From: Ophiodon elongatus
Taxonomy: Eukaryota; Chordata; Actinopteri; Perciformes; Hexagrammidae
Direction of reading: 5' to 3'
DNA: 64,000 nt
NCBI GenBank assembly: GCA_016806645.1
Contig: JACSYO010002165.1
Coordinates: forward strand, 280,001 to 344,000
The first letter of the stretch is position 1; each line of letters opens with the position of its first letter. Made by a program: the position numbers and the translations under genes. The notes under the pieces were generated by a model. That model was not told where the DNA came from. It did no database searches and was given only the letters and a program-made list of their open reading frames with translations. Below, in pieces: positions 1-13,800 of this stretch.

Positions 1-7
1 CATCCTA

Positions 8-8
<1 letters not shown>

Positions 9-38
<30 letters not shown>

Positions 39-60
39 CGCACACGCACACGCACACACG
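9..60. repeat. CA-rich microsatellite
   Basis: A run of CA dinucleotides interrupted by CG steps at the left edge of the window, downstream of ankdd1a exon 4 (in its next intron on the minus strand). Confidence 0.9.
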
Positions 61-149
61 CAAAAAGACGTAAACAACGCGATATCAGTCGGACAATATC
101 CTGACGTTTTTTCGAGTCCGCGGGGATGATGAAACCAAGGAAACCTTAC

Positions 150-2927
150 TTTGTTTTCACAGTTGAGCTTCGCCCCACAGGACACCAGAATCTGCAGGAC
201 TTTTAGGTGACCGAACCAGGACGCGAGAAGCAGAGCGTTCATGCCAAACTGTGGACAAAAAAATAAATAAATGTAGAAGTGTTATGAAACAGTGACGCTC
301 TGACAGTATGTAAAGTAGCATCCTCCGTACTGGCCTCGGTCTGTCTCTGTCCTACTGTGTGGTTCCTAACTGAGATAACTTGACCTGAATGTATCAGCAG
401 CGTCTATTTTATGCTCCTCCCACACAGCGTCCTTTGAGGTCAGAATAAAGGGAGACCATCGCTTTGTTACTAAACACATGCTCTGTGGGTTGTTGGGATG
501 TTCTACCAAAAAAGAAAAAAAAACCCGCAGGATCACCCCTTATAAAGATCAACCTTTATGAAGCTGGCGTCCCACAGTTCTCTGCTTCAGCGACGAGGCG
601 GTCGCACCTAAATTGCTTTCTTTCCCCCGTTTGTTCAATCGAATATTGATAATAAGACATGCGTTTTCTGTGAAAATGGTAAAAAAAAAAAACAGACAAA
701 TAATTTAATCTTTACGCAAATACATTAGCATGATCACAAAAGTCAGTGATGCGTTTTGCATTTGATCGATGACCAAAAACACCAGTCATCGATGTTTATG
801 TTTATTTTATTTAGGAAATGACAATGCGCATTGATTAACATGAGCGCTCATGTCCATCATGTCAATGTGCCAGATTTAGCCATGCAAGCTTATCTCCATC
901 TGCAGGACCTGGCCAGGTTTATGGCTTTAAAATGGGCCGTTCTGGGGCTACTGTGCAAACATGGCTTTGTCCGTGATATTTTTTTATGTCCAAGATTGTG
1001 TTTTTTTTTTTTTTTTTAAGGGTCAGCTGTTAGTGCAGCAAATGTAAGAGCTACGGTTGAGATCATTGTTATGTTAGATCGCTAGTCAGTGATGTAACAT
1101 AAAAGCGAGTTCATAGTTCTACGTCGGGGAATGAACGAGTCCAAGCGTGTACGTACAGTGTCCCTCTCATCAACCTCGGTGTCGTGGTCCAGCAGGAGAC
1201 GGAGAGCCTGTTCATTCCCGGCTCCCGCTGCCCAGTGCAGCGCTTTGCGGTCGATCTGCACAGAGAGACGGGCGGGCAGAGAGAGAGACACGTGACTGGA
1301 TGATACTCACGGTGCATGCACGGCTGAATCAGGCTCTCAGACGCTGGCCATTCAAAAAAATGAAATGGAATTCCACTGATCAATAACGCCTCAGCTGACA
1401 TCTTGGCTCATCACTCAGTCCCATTAAGCGTCTCGGTGAATGTGCATGCATAACACCAGGGACCTGGAGCTGGCTCCTCGAAATGTGCCGTTGGGTTATG
1501 TTCTGTGCTTTTTCTGCCACGGCATGTGGAAAAATATCTGCTGTGAAAAAAAAGTCATCACCCGATATCGCTATATAAAAATAAATAGACTGCAGTTCAC
1601 TATAGTGCTCTCCATCCTGAGTTTGTAACACACACGGTGGTCAGACACCCTCGTACCAAAAACGTTCATTGGCATGCCTCGCTTCCACTTCTGTGTCGCC
1701 TTGATTACCGTCATCGGTTTCACATCTGCTTTTCTTCAGAATCACAATCAGAAAAGGCTTTCATTGCCAAGTACGTTACACATACCAGGAATCTGGCTTG
1801 GTGATGAATGCGTGACAATAAAGCAATAAATAGTGCAACAGTAAAAGACATCATTCAAAAGTAGAAAATGTGCAATGAAATATGATAAACAAACAAACTA
1901 ATTGACAGTACGTTTAAAACGAGTATGTTATTAAAGTGTCAAGTGCAGTAGGGTTGTGCAAAGGTGTGTCACTGTCAGTAATTGTCCTGGGGAAGTAAGT
2001 GTGTGTGTGTGTGTGTGGGGGGGGATTCCGGGCTTTGTTGATGACAGGGTGCAGACTGTGAAAACTGTGATTTCTTTTTTTTTTAAAGCCAACGACTGGC
2101 GAGAACCTCTCGGGCGGGCTTACTTTATTTTTGGCCTTGACATCCACACCCTTCTTGATCAACTCCTGCATTCTGTCCGGGTCGTTCCTCTTCGCAGCGT
2201 CATGGAACTCCTTTTCTGAACAAAGCACTGTCAGGGACCACAGACAAGGAGGGTTATCAAGTGTGTTCAGCAGGCCGGCAAAAGAGGGGAAAAATTCAAA
2301 CATAAGAAAAAGAACACAGTTGATTTGCACTGTATTCAATGTCGAAGACTCGTGTTATTAACCCTGTACATTGTTGGCTGAGGTAGTGTGAGGAAGTACT
2401 GGACATGTGGGTATATTGCACTTAATTGGCAGAGATGTGAAAGCCAATGCATGCTGGGAAGTCTCTGTCACAGAATCCCGATAATAAGAGATATGTCAGT
2501 CTGTGACAGGCACATGGAGACGAGGTTGAACAATTCCGTATGTGATGTATTCAACGACGGTTCCCGGTAATTCACGGGATTCCTGAACGTGCTCGCCTTT
2601 CACTCCTTTTAGAGGAAAGAAAGCGGTTACTCGTGACAATAATTCCCCAATTCCTGGAGCAAAGTGACAGCGTGTTACTTTAGAAGGTAACAGGATGGGA
2701 ATAAGGTGTTTAAAACGTCACGTGTTGTTTAGTAAGTGGCGATACAGTCCGCTGTCCTGCTCAGAAAACGGATATTCACATAAGGTGTAAACCGGACCCC
2801 ATCCTGTGCGGTTGTTAAAAAGTCGCCCGTATTCGCGTCCACGCCTCGCCGCTCGTCATCATGACAGATGACAGTCGGTCGCTTCCTACTCACAGACATC
2901 GTCCTCCGACGCCAGGCCGTCCTCCAT
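150..2927 (-). CDS. ankdd1a: Ankyrin repeat and death domain protein 1A, 5' part (exons 1-4)
   Basis: Four coding exons read on the minus strand: 2927-2894 (start codon, protein begins MEDGLASEDDV), 2227-2124, 1255-1157 and 248-150. All donors are GT and acceptors AG, and the phases join without a break. The spliced product reads SEKEFHDAAKRNDPDRMQEL, then a 33-residue ankyrin unit with ALHWAAGAGNEQALRLLL, then a second 33-residue unit starting FGMNALLLASWFGHLKVLQI. These match the N-terminus of vertebrate ANKDD1A, whose later ankyrin repeats and C-terminal death domain would lie beyond the left edge. One exon per 33-residue ankyrin repeat is what the two complete repeat exons show. The molecular role of the family is poorly defined; death-domain proteins usually act as signalling scaffolds. 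The gene is followed tail-to-head by plekho2 on the same strand, as in human. I am confident of the identity; only the first third is present. Confidence 0.9.
1737..1870. repeat. Dispersed teleost repeat, probably a LINE 3' end
   Basis: The segment begins AATCACAATCAGAAAAGGC and continues with 'ttgccaagtacgtta' and 'cacataccaggaatc'. I recognise this as a short repeat common in teleost introns, usually a truncated LINE tail. It lies in ankdd1a intron 2. Family name not assigned. Confidence 0.5.
1999..2024. repeat. TG/G-run microsatellite
   Basis: About nine GT steps followed by a run of eight or more G, in ankdd1a intron 2 close to exon 2. Confidence 0.85.
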
Positions 2928-4818
2928 CTTTGCGGGGTTTTAACTCTTTGCCCTCAGCTCGCTCTCATTGCGGTGCCGTTAGTTTTTATTTTCTTCTTCT
3001 TTTTTTTTCAGGAGATGAGAAGAAGGTTGGACGATATGCTTTGCAGTTATTTCTGTCAGGCTACACGGGAAGACTGTGAAAATACAACTTCCGGTGACGA
3101 CTTTCAAAATAGAATTTTTCTTTTAAAGTCAATATTACATTTAAAAGGATGTAAAGCATAGAAAAGCAGCGAACACCAACAAACATTTTTGCTATTACTC
3201 TGGAAAATTACTGTTTAAACAAAGCAAACAATTTATTAAAAATTCAGATTTGTTGTGAATTTTCTGCCAATTTTATTGCTAAAATATTGTTTCACCGTGA
3301 CGTAAATAACAATTTAGGTGGGCAGACTAAAATCAAGTTGGCAGGTTTGAGCAAGGTTTGAAGACAGATATTTCTGAAGGGAAACCAATAGATTAATAGG
3401 CCACAGAGTAAATCAGAATAGTAACAATTTCTTCTTCTGCATTGAAGACACAAAACATAAACAGATAGTTTCCCTTTGTTTATTTGGGCAATAGCAAATT
3501 GTATCAAAAGAGTACAATATCTAAGGTTAGAACATATTCTTGCATACTCTAAAAGGCATGACCTATTTGAAATAGTCTTAAACACCATCACATATTTTTC
3601 ATAACAAATAATTGGACACAAATAGGGGAAATTCTCAGTTCATGATTCAAATGAATATAAAACTAAACTGTAAGAAGGGTTAGTGAGCGCCAAAAGGGCT
3701 GCTACATGCTCTGTGTTCGGTGTTATGTACAATATCAGTATGAAAACATCATTAATAACAAAACTGGAATCAGTTTGGATTACCAGTACTTCATTTTGCT
3801 TTAATCACATGATTAGTCTGAAAATATTTATTTCAGAGAACTCCTGAGCTAGGTTGGTACATCTTTCCTCATCAACAATGAACAGCGAATGCTGTAGTAA
3901 AAGCATTAAGTATGTACAATATTAATTCCCTCATAAACTGCCAGCATAAACATGGTATCTGAAAATAGGAGAAAAAGCCTATTTAATCCACAAAGAAGAG
4001 TAAACTATTAAAACAATTGTGGAATTTGGTATTAACACTTTTTAGTACTTTTTTTTGTTGCATGTTCTCAATGTTTTGACCGTGCTGCTTCGTCATTATA
4101 TTATTAATTCTCTAATTCACTTTCAAGTACTTGTTCTCAAAAATGTCAGATATTTCACATTAAAAACAAAAAATTATACGTACACAGTAGAGCGTCAAGC
4201 AGAGAGAGTTAAACTCCAAATAATTGCACTTCGTTAATTATGAGCGAACAGTTGCGTGTGCTGCATAACCATAAAAAAAGAGCCATGCTCCCCAAGTTTC
4301 AGTCAATAGCTTGTTGCAAGAATGAGTCCTAATCTCCACATGTTGATCGATGTCTCCATTTAAAGCTGGACTGCGGAACTTTTGTCTCCCCCCTCTGGTA
4401 TCAGGAGAAATTACACAAACACCGTTGACGCTGCTTATGACTTAAGCTATGCCTGGTGAGGTCTCCGCATCTCTCCCGCCCCCAGGAGTGTTTGCCCTCT
4501 ATGTTGAGTGCTTTCTTTTTTTTTTTACCTTGACCTTGGAAGTAACTGTAGGTAGTAAGCTTGTTAGCCAGACACGCTAATGATTGCAGCTAACATTAGA
4601 GCGGACAAACACCCTGTGGAATCTATTTCTGACACGTTTGTCATGTTTTTAGTTTTGGAAAGGCAACACCGAATATCTTTTTTACTTCAGCTCATGCAAA
4701 TCACACAGTAGGCTATGTGGAGCTGTGCATATTAAAGGTTGCTAAGCTAAGACTGGACAATCACTGTTCAGGAGAGGGGTTAAGCGAATTGGTCAATTCA
4801 ATCTGCTGTGACTGACAT
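2928..4818 (-). other. ankdd1a 5' flank and plekho2 3' UTR
   Basis: No coding exon is visible. The stretch next to 2928 is the ankdd1a 5' UTR and promoter side; no TATA box stands out. The part near 4818 is the plekho2 3' UTR. On the minus strand AATAAA poly(A) signals lie near 3825, 3478 and 3231; which is used cannot be told. The segment around 4360-4560 looks like a short dispersed repeat but I cannot name it. Confidence 0.5.
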
Positions 4819-7800
4819 TCACCAGCTCTTCCTGTTGCTCGAGTTGTTTGCCATTTTCAGTTTATTGACTTCTTTCAGGACATGGTCGGCCTTCTTCAGC
4901 TTCTCCATGGCTTTGGCTAGCAGATCCTCTGTCTTGTCCTCCTCATCACCACTCCCCTGCGACTGGGACACTCTGCTCAGGAGCTCCCTCGTCTTCTCCA
5001 TCTCCAGCGCCACTTCGGTCTTGAGTTTCATGAAGTCGGCCCCAGGGGCCTCGTCACCACGAGCTACAGCTTTGGTATGCTTTTCCGCCTGAACACAGAC
5101 TGAAGAGTCAGATAGCAGATCTCCAATGGAGGCTGACCTGGCCTTGGTAGAGGGCTTGAGAGGCGGAGTGGGCCCCAAGCGCGGACCGGGGAAGACCTTT
5201 GGTCTAACCCGAGGCTTTGGTGGGGCCTTTGTCGGCCTTGAACTAACGGGGATCTGAATGTCGTCCTCGCTGGCGTTAAACACATCCAGACCGGCGTGGC
5301 TTCCTCTCAACGCAGCCGTGGACGCCACCAGTGTGTCTTCGCTCCCAGAGCCCTCGCTGTCATCGTCTGAATGCTGACCGCTGTCTACAGATTTCTCCTC
5401 CATCTTCTTTTTCTTCTCCCCGGGCAAGTGACAGAGCAGCGGACTCAGGCTGAGGCTGTCGCCAACCGGGTCATTCAAAGAGACGAGTACTGAGGGGACT
5501 TCGCTCTTGGGTAGTGCCTCTTCTGCTCGAGGAGAACTGGCTGAGGTATCTGAGCCTGTTGGCAGTAATGCAGTAGGGTCCTGTCCCTCATTAATCTGCA
5601 TTATAGTTGCATTATCGCCTGTATGTTGTGTGTCGGGGTGAACAGGTTTCTCAGGCTCTTTCTTGTGGAGCAGAAGAGGACTGGGGCTCTTCCCGAGTGT
5701 CTCTGTGGGTATTTGTGGCTCATTGTTGGATGCTTTGCTTTCGTCACTCCCCATAGTCTCCTCTGATTCCTCTTCAGAAACCTGTCCTTCTGTGCCAGGA
5801 CTCTCAGGTTTATCATCTCCGACACTAGGTGGAGCTTCTTTAGATATCGAGTGTACTGCCTCATCGGTTTCCGCAGCTGTTTCTGCCGCCTCCTCCTTAC
5901 TGCCTTCTTCCTTCCCCATATTCTCGTCATCCGTGCCTTGAACCTCTTGGTTTGGCTCCACAGCAGGATTGGAGGGTTTCTTCTCTTTGGATGGAGGGGT
6001 TGGAGGGTGGGAGTTTGGCCTGGACTGTGAGGCCTCTGCAAGGTTGCTTAAGGAGTTGCTGGAGCTGGGTTTGTTGGGAGGGGTTGGCGGTGGACCTGTC
6101 TTTTTACTGGCATCGGGACTCTTTTCAGACATCTTCTCAACTTTGACCTTTTCTGTGGCGTCCTCAACATGTGAAGCACACGGCTTGGCTTCTTTAGATG
6201 GTGGCATTGGCGGCTTAAGGACCTTAAAAACATTAAATGTTATTTTAGAGGCATACTCAAATATTTCTGCATCGTGTGATAAGGGTTATATAGCACTATA
6301 CAGACCTTTTTCTCTGGGCCATCATCCTTGTCAGGTTCATCCTCAGGTGTTGAACAAGATTTTGCCTCTTTGGTAGGGGGCATGGGAGGTTTGATGACCT
6401 TTCTCTGGGGACTGACCTCTGTCTCAGTCTGAGCCTCCTCCTCAGAACTTGCCGCTGTCTGTTTCTCTGCAGATTTACTGGCATTGGACGGAGGAGTTGG
6501 GGCTTTGATTGCCTTTTTGGGGGTTTCAGTGCCATCAACACTGGTATGATGGGTCCCATTAAGCATTATGGCATTCTCAAGATCGAGATCCAAACGCAGG
6601 ATACCATCAGATGACACATCAGCTACCTAGAGGGCAAAAAAAGATAACACTCAGATAAGACATTTAATTAAATTCAAAGCCAATATACCACACATTTTCA
6701 AATAAAAGCTGTAATAAAAACATAAGTGCTGGTTGCTAATAAAAGCAAAGGTTAAAAAATGGCTAGGGGGAGTCATGTCATACTCACCAGTCTGCTGCTT
6801 TGACTCTCTTTTTAACCGAAATACTGTTTTCATTGACAAATTCACTTCTACGTCTTTGTTTTCTTTTTCAGTGTTAAGCTGCTGTCATTGAAACTCGGCA
6901 CAGATATATCATATTGAAATGGAGGGGATTATAAACGCTCAAAAAGCAGTACAAGTGATTTAATTAGTGATTAACAATAATATTTCTGTTAAAAAACAAT
7001 GGAAATAATGATGTGTGTTATCCAGAATTGATCAAGACAACTGGTAAACATAAAGTGTGGAGTTTGTATTAACAGCAAACAGTATCAAAAGCAAATTAAA
7101 ATGAAAGCAGATCAGGACAGGAGGTCGTTTTCCTAACCACACAGTGCTTTGTTACAGACAAACACACACATGAAAGGATTCTCATATTCATTCACACACA
7201 CGCAAACCTCTTTCATGTGTATCCTGGTCGGTGGCCGCCGGTTCCGGTTCCCTTTGGGCCTCGTTCGAGTAACATGCTCTAAGTTAATACTTTCATCAAC
7301 CGTCACCTGTGAAAACATTACATTTATTGATTTGCATTTCCACTGAATCCATTCGAGCCTTTATGAGCTCAGCGTGTATAGAAACTCAGTGAGGATGTCA
7401 TTGACTGAAATTGAAAGATGCTTACCTCATCGAAGACTTTGTTCTTTGCTCGATTGATGCCATCAATCAGCGCTTTAATCCAGGCCTCCTTCTCCTCTGC
7501 AGTCTGAGCTTGGAACTTCACATCATGGACCTGTCAGTCACATAAAGCGGAGGCATGACTCGTGTCAGCTATACAGAATCGTCATTTCATAATAAGGTTG
7601 ATGATCAAAGTAAAACTAACGCTGGTTGTGAGACACACCGCTGGTGCGCCGCTTTAAGAAAAATCTTTTTGGCACCATTCAGCCATTTAGAGCCAGGGTT
7701 GAGGAGGGTTACCCCGGAGAAACCAAGTGGCAGCCAAGTAGCTGTTCACATCCTGGTCAGGCCCTCTCACTTCATTCACGCTGAACGACCCCAATAGACT

Positions 7801-10800
7801 ACAAACTACCGATGAATTCAGGAACTCTGAGTTTAACAAATAGGGTGTTGTAAAATGTGGAATGATGGTATTTCAACTCGCAAAACAATCTTTTGTAACA
7901 AAGTTTCCCTTTTTTTTTTTACTTCCCTTTATTCAGAAAATTGCAGTGACAATGGACTCCAAAACAATTGGTTTAGTCTCATCTATAATACGGCTGGAAA
8001 GAAAAGAAGACATAGTATGTCCATTGCACTGGTCGAAAACTCCACAGGTTGTCTTTTATTTCTTGTCTATATCAGGGTTATTTTTTATCATCCCATAACA
8101 CTTAAATAATTCTACTATTATCAGCAACGAAAACCCCATGACAGGTTGTAGAGCCACAGCCAGAAATTGGTGGTGTTTCAAAGAGAGTAAGAGTAGAATC
8201 AGCAGTATGTCTCTGTTCACTGAGTCACTCCTAAGCCTGGTCACTGCATACGGACAGGGGGGAAAAAGTGACACACATGCACAAGAGAGCCATACTGTGT
8301 GTTCGTGAAGTAAATGTAAACCTCTCTTTCTCTCTCTGTCTAACACACACACATGCACACATACACACATGCACACACACAAATTAATTGTCAACAATGC
8401 AGCACCTCCCAGCAACTGTTCAAGTTGTGGAGTTGGCAAAGTCTTCACTCACTTCTCTTTGCGCTACCACAGCGAAATTCACTACTTGTATGTTACATTT
8501 TGTAATGGTGAATTTATTATTACAGGTGCATTTTTTGAAATTTTAAGGACAGACTATGGGAAATAATGGAGAGAGAGATGCAACAAAGGTTCTGGCCTGA
8601 ACTCAAACCAGGGACATTTTGTGATTTCATGGATAGTTACATAAAGGGTAACTGGTATTTTTCAACCTGGACCATAATTTGCCATGTGTTTGTGTCAAAC
8701 AGACTAATAGGGACTGCAGCTGGCAACATCAATGTACATCCACTAAAAGTGCTTGTTTTTGCCACTGTCAGACTCTGGTTGTAATTATATGTGTCTGACA
8801 ACATTATGGAAAGAGTCTTGCTCATGGAGGAGTCTCGTTCTGAAGGTTACGTATTGCCGAAAAACAACGGCGGAAAAGACTACATCCCTGGTGGGAAAAC
8901 CCAGGCAGTTTGTTGCGTTGGAGTAACACTACAAAAAACATAGTTTCGTGGTATTTAAATGATAAAAAAAGAACAGTGGTTAATGTGCATTTCCGAATTG
9001 AGGCAACAAAGTGTTGCGGAACACTTCGTGCTGCTTTGTTATTAACCAAAGTTTTTGCGTTGACTTGGCATCAGTGCTGATAAAAGCGTGAGAGGCAAAA
9101 ACAATCACTCATTTAGCCTGTGGTAGGTGTAAAATATCAACTGATTCATGACTGATTACAAAATATCTATGTAGATTAATTTCCCCTCTTCAGCTGTTAA
9201 AATTCTTAATAATAAACTTGGCCTACATTTACTTCATATCATGAAGGATTTACTCCGTTTATTGTCTGTCTGTTTTATGATTCTCTGTTCACTGTAAAGG
9301 CATGCAAGAAAATCTGAGTTTTTGAAAGAATTCGAGGTGACACAAAGTGAGTATTTGACATACATATTGGTCATTTCGTGGGTTAAGTATTCCTTTTAAC
9401 TAGATGACTGGATCTCATTTTTGTATCTCTTACCATGGCATTTACACCAAATTCTATTCCCACCAAAAGCATCTCCCAGCTCACCTTGTTTCCAGGCTTG
9501 GGGGATCGAATCAGTATCAGTCTGTGCTTCCTCTTGAAGGGGCTCTTTAATTCATGACATTTCTCATAGTTTTCCAGGTCAAGCCTCTCTAAGCAGTTCT
9601 GCAGGTCCTGCAACACAAGATGATGGGCAAATGTGTTATTCCAATTACAGGATAAAGAGGACTGTTCTGTCTTTGTCGCCACAGTATTCTTAACAGTTAT
9701 GTGACTGGGCGTTTTCTGTGATTTAATAACAGCAGGATAGAGTATGACGTTTCAACAGTTACATGATTCAGTTCAGAAATATTGGTGCATATTGGTGAAA
9801 GTGCTGCATGAGTAAGGAGAAACCACTTGCGGCAGAAATGGTAGCGTACCTCATTTTCATACACCGCAATCTCTGTCCTCTCTACATGGACGTAGCGGTC
9901 CTTATAGCTTGCCAACAGCCTGCCGGGGGCTTTCTTCACCCAGCCAGCCTTACCCAGGAACTTTGGCTCTTTACTCTGGGCTGGGTCCTCTTTTGCACCC
10001 TGCAATGATAAGAGGAAGGAAATCACACTCAGAACACACACCACAGTACGAGCAGAGTGCAGACTCTCCAACATTATCACTTTCCGTTTGGCATTACACA
10101 GTACACCTCTACTTGAAAAGTATAGAATGCCATTTTATTCCATATCAAAGAAATAAATAGATATGTCTATGAAATGAATATCAGTATGAAGTTACTATAG
10201 CTATGACATAAATCCCAAAATAAATAGATTAGCCAATAAATATATCAATAAATGTAATATAAATATGTAAATGAGTCAACTTAGTTTAATAAGTAAATAA
10301 AAAGTTTTTTTGTTACAATTTATTTAATACAATTTTATTTATTATGGGTATTCTTTTCCCCTAATGCCACATATATTTCCCAGCTTTTTTCATTTCCATC
10401 TATTTCATTAAAGAGAATGGGAAACGTGGTTATCTCATAGATTTAGACCAATGCGACAGGACAAGCTGATCTGTCAGCTAACAGGTTGGACCAGCCGGCT
10501 GACATGTTCAGGTACATCCGCTAACTGAAGGTCCGACTGGCTGAACCAAACCTGTTTGAGAGCTTCAGGGCAAACATTTTCTTTTGGGCCCCACATTGAC
10601 TCCCAAAAATGTATTTGGGAATATGCATCACCTGAGCACAATACAAACTCAAATTGCCTACTAAAGTTGCCGATTTTGTTCATCCCGCCATGGGTCTTCC
10701 ATGAAAAACAATGGATGTGTTACACCACCGGTGGGTTTGCACTTTATGCTGACAGCAGTGAGTATGTGCAACACAGTACTCTAAATTACTCACCAGCTAA

Positions 10801-13800
10801 CAGCAGCTTATATTATATTTTGACTTCTTCCTGTTTTGACACTCATGTGTTTTATGTGATTTCCGTAAAAGAATCAGCTAAATGTTGCTGATTCTGTTTC
10901 CAGTTCTGTGACCAGTTCTGCTTATAATAGGGTGTGATTTCAAAACTAGTTTGTTGTTAGAGAACTTGCGCTGAGGCCTGTAAAGAGCAGCAACTCTCAC
11001 TTCTTATCAGATGTTTTCATTTCTGCCCTCTTCTCCCGAAAACACACAGCGACCTCTGACACACCTCGCCTCACTTTGTGCTTTGCTCCGCACATTAGCA
11101 TCCCACGTGCTTGGTCCCATCGCTACTTGCCCACGGATGGGTAGTAAGCGATGGCAGTGCTTACTACCCATTCGTTTACAAAGCAACCAGGAAAGGGCAG
11201 TATCAAGTCATAAAATAATGAAGAGCACGGCAGCAGCAGATGCTATAGGCAACACAAAACAAACTCACTAGTGCGACTGATAATGAAACTGTGAGCAAAT
11301 AATAAGGGACCTGAAACACTTTACATTCATTACGAAAGTGGCACAGACTGCTGCTGGATTTAACCAGTGCATGCTGGATACTTACAAAACAATGGCAGTG
11401 TGTTTGGGGTATGAAAAACACAGTTTTGTTTTTCTTTTTTTTAACTTACAACTCTTATGAATCTTATTTTACAGAATAGAATGTTGATAATATTCCCAGT
11501 TCAATTTAGCCCCCATTGTAATCTATTGTAACTGCTGGTGAGCAGACTGCACTGTGGCTGCCAACCTCCATGAAATATGGACTCGTGTCTGCATATAGAC
11601 TCGTGGAGTAAGCGCTGTGTCAATCCCGATCATGCAGGTGTCTGCGAAAATACACAGTCTTTGTTTCTGTTGGAGGAACTTCCACAGGATATCTAATTTT
11701 TTTGTGGTGGTGGTGGTGAAAGGGGGTGGGGGGGATTAGGTGGAAGGTCATCAAACTGTTTTTCCACTTTCACTGTAACTGCGAGTGAGTGTCTCAACGT
11801 GGTAAACGCCAGTGCAGCTGCTTAAAAGAAAAGCAAAGACGTGCCAGACTGAGAGCCGGAAGGGCCAAAAAAGTGAAGAAAAAAAGAACTACTAGGTTCT
11901 GCAACTACTTCGCAGAACCACTTAAAAAATAGAGCGATAGAGTGCGATGAGGAAGCGTTTCGCGGCGTGAAGACGACAAAGCAGCCTCGCTGTGCAGGCT
12001 AGAGAAAGGTCCTGTCGTGGGCACACGGTGGCCTTGGCATGCCTCTGATGCCGGTGAACACTGTGACAAAAAACACTTCAGCATTGCACTGATCAAACCC
12101 TTTACATCAGAGCAGCAGCGGGGAGGTTTCCATTACTCAGGCCTCAGCTGACTATTATAGCTCCGCACTGCGATTCAACACACAGCAGGTTAAGGGGTCT
12201 CCAGTTTTGGACTTACACAGGAAGTCTGTTCTGCTCTGAGACACAGCCCTAACCAAGACTTTTACCTCATAAAACACTGCCCATGTACATTTGAGCGATC
12301 TGTTAACCGCTCTCTCTGTGCGGTGTGGTCAACACCGAAACTTGCATTGTGCAGATTAAAAATAATACGCAGAAGTTATGAAGTTAAAACTTGCTAAAGC
12401 TAAGGTGCGAGCTGGGTATTAACAGAGGAAGAGAGAGCGGGGTTTTCGTGGAAGAGGCACACCTCAGCCGACATGTGTTTCAGATGAAGTATTAGGTCAG
12501 GGAGCATCTGGCACTCATTGGTTTTCGCGCTGACCTGCCCAGCATGAAGTCACCACAAGCCTCACTGGAGCTCACACTTTACCCCCGCTAACCCCTTTGC
12601 AACTCGGGCTTGTGGGGAAGACAGTGGGGCTAGACGAATACATTGTAATGCTTGTGTGATTAACCTCTTATTAGGCTTAAATTACAAAAAAAAAGGCCCG
12701 ACTCCACTGTGAAGATACACTTCCTGTTTGGTGTCGTTGCTGCCAGTGTTGTCACAGCTAAATGTATTGCAATAAATGACGGGAGTGTTTCCACGTGTAA
12801 CTGCTGGGTCGATCGTACTGTCACACCCTACAATAAGAACTTACTCGTTGCTCAGTGTTTCATTGGGATTCGAGCCAATCGCTGTGCACAATGTATGCAT
12901 TCTAACATGCTTCATATCTGAACTCTCCTGCTTACTTATATGGTTAAAGCTGTGACAATAAGGCCTCTGTTCTACATATCACACCACAGACCACAGGTGG
13001 TTCAAAAAGCTCTGATGTGTTTACTGACACTACGATAAACGTTCTGTTCTTTATTTTACTGTCACAGAGCATACTGTGAGTATGTAAATCCTTATCAATA
13101 ACCATTAAAAAGGCACCCCAATGCTTCCTTTCGCTTATGAAGGTGACTGGATGAACTTTCTACTAGTATTTTTTTTAACTAAATTCTAAATGGTACTGAA
13201 TTTACTCACTTATCCTAGAACTCATCTTGACCTAAAAAAAAAAAAAGGCCAATGTGTTTCACATTATAGGCCCAATCAGTAACATCATCTGATGATGGTG
13301 CAAGAATGTTTTCACAGATTGATTACCGAGGCAGTGAAGATATCTATTTTTATAATGCAGTCAAGGCCAGGCGTGAACATTTATGCACACATAGCACCCA
13401 CGTTCTTCCTATCACAATGAAGTAAATAAATAAATACATGATAAAAATGATTTTGACGGTTGATTAATCTCTCATTCATTTCCACGATGATAAATGGAGC
13501 ATAGCTTCCAGTTAAACTAACTGTGGTCAAACTTTAAAAAACTGTTCTCCTTTCTGCCGTCAGTTGTCATTTCAGTAGCAAATCCACACATTGGAGACAC
13601 CATATTTGGTACTTATTCTTAATAAATTACTTTTTTTTCTACAATTAGATTAAATCAGTCGTCAAAAACGTTTCCAATTGATTGTCTGTTGATCAATGAG
13701 TTGACCAAGTTTCAGCTCTTTTTTCCATAGTTGACAAGGAGAAAACCCTGTAAAAAAGCTGTGTAGCTATCAGCTGACGAGTCACGTCCAATCACATCCA

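Noticed and set aside
12709..12921. 70-codon ORF with a signal-peptide-like start in plekho2 intron 1
   Set aside because: Short, no known match, no promoter or splice context; probably chance.
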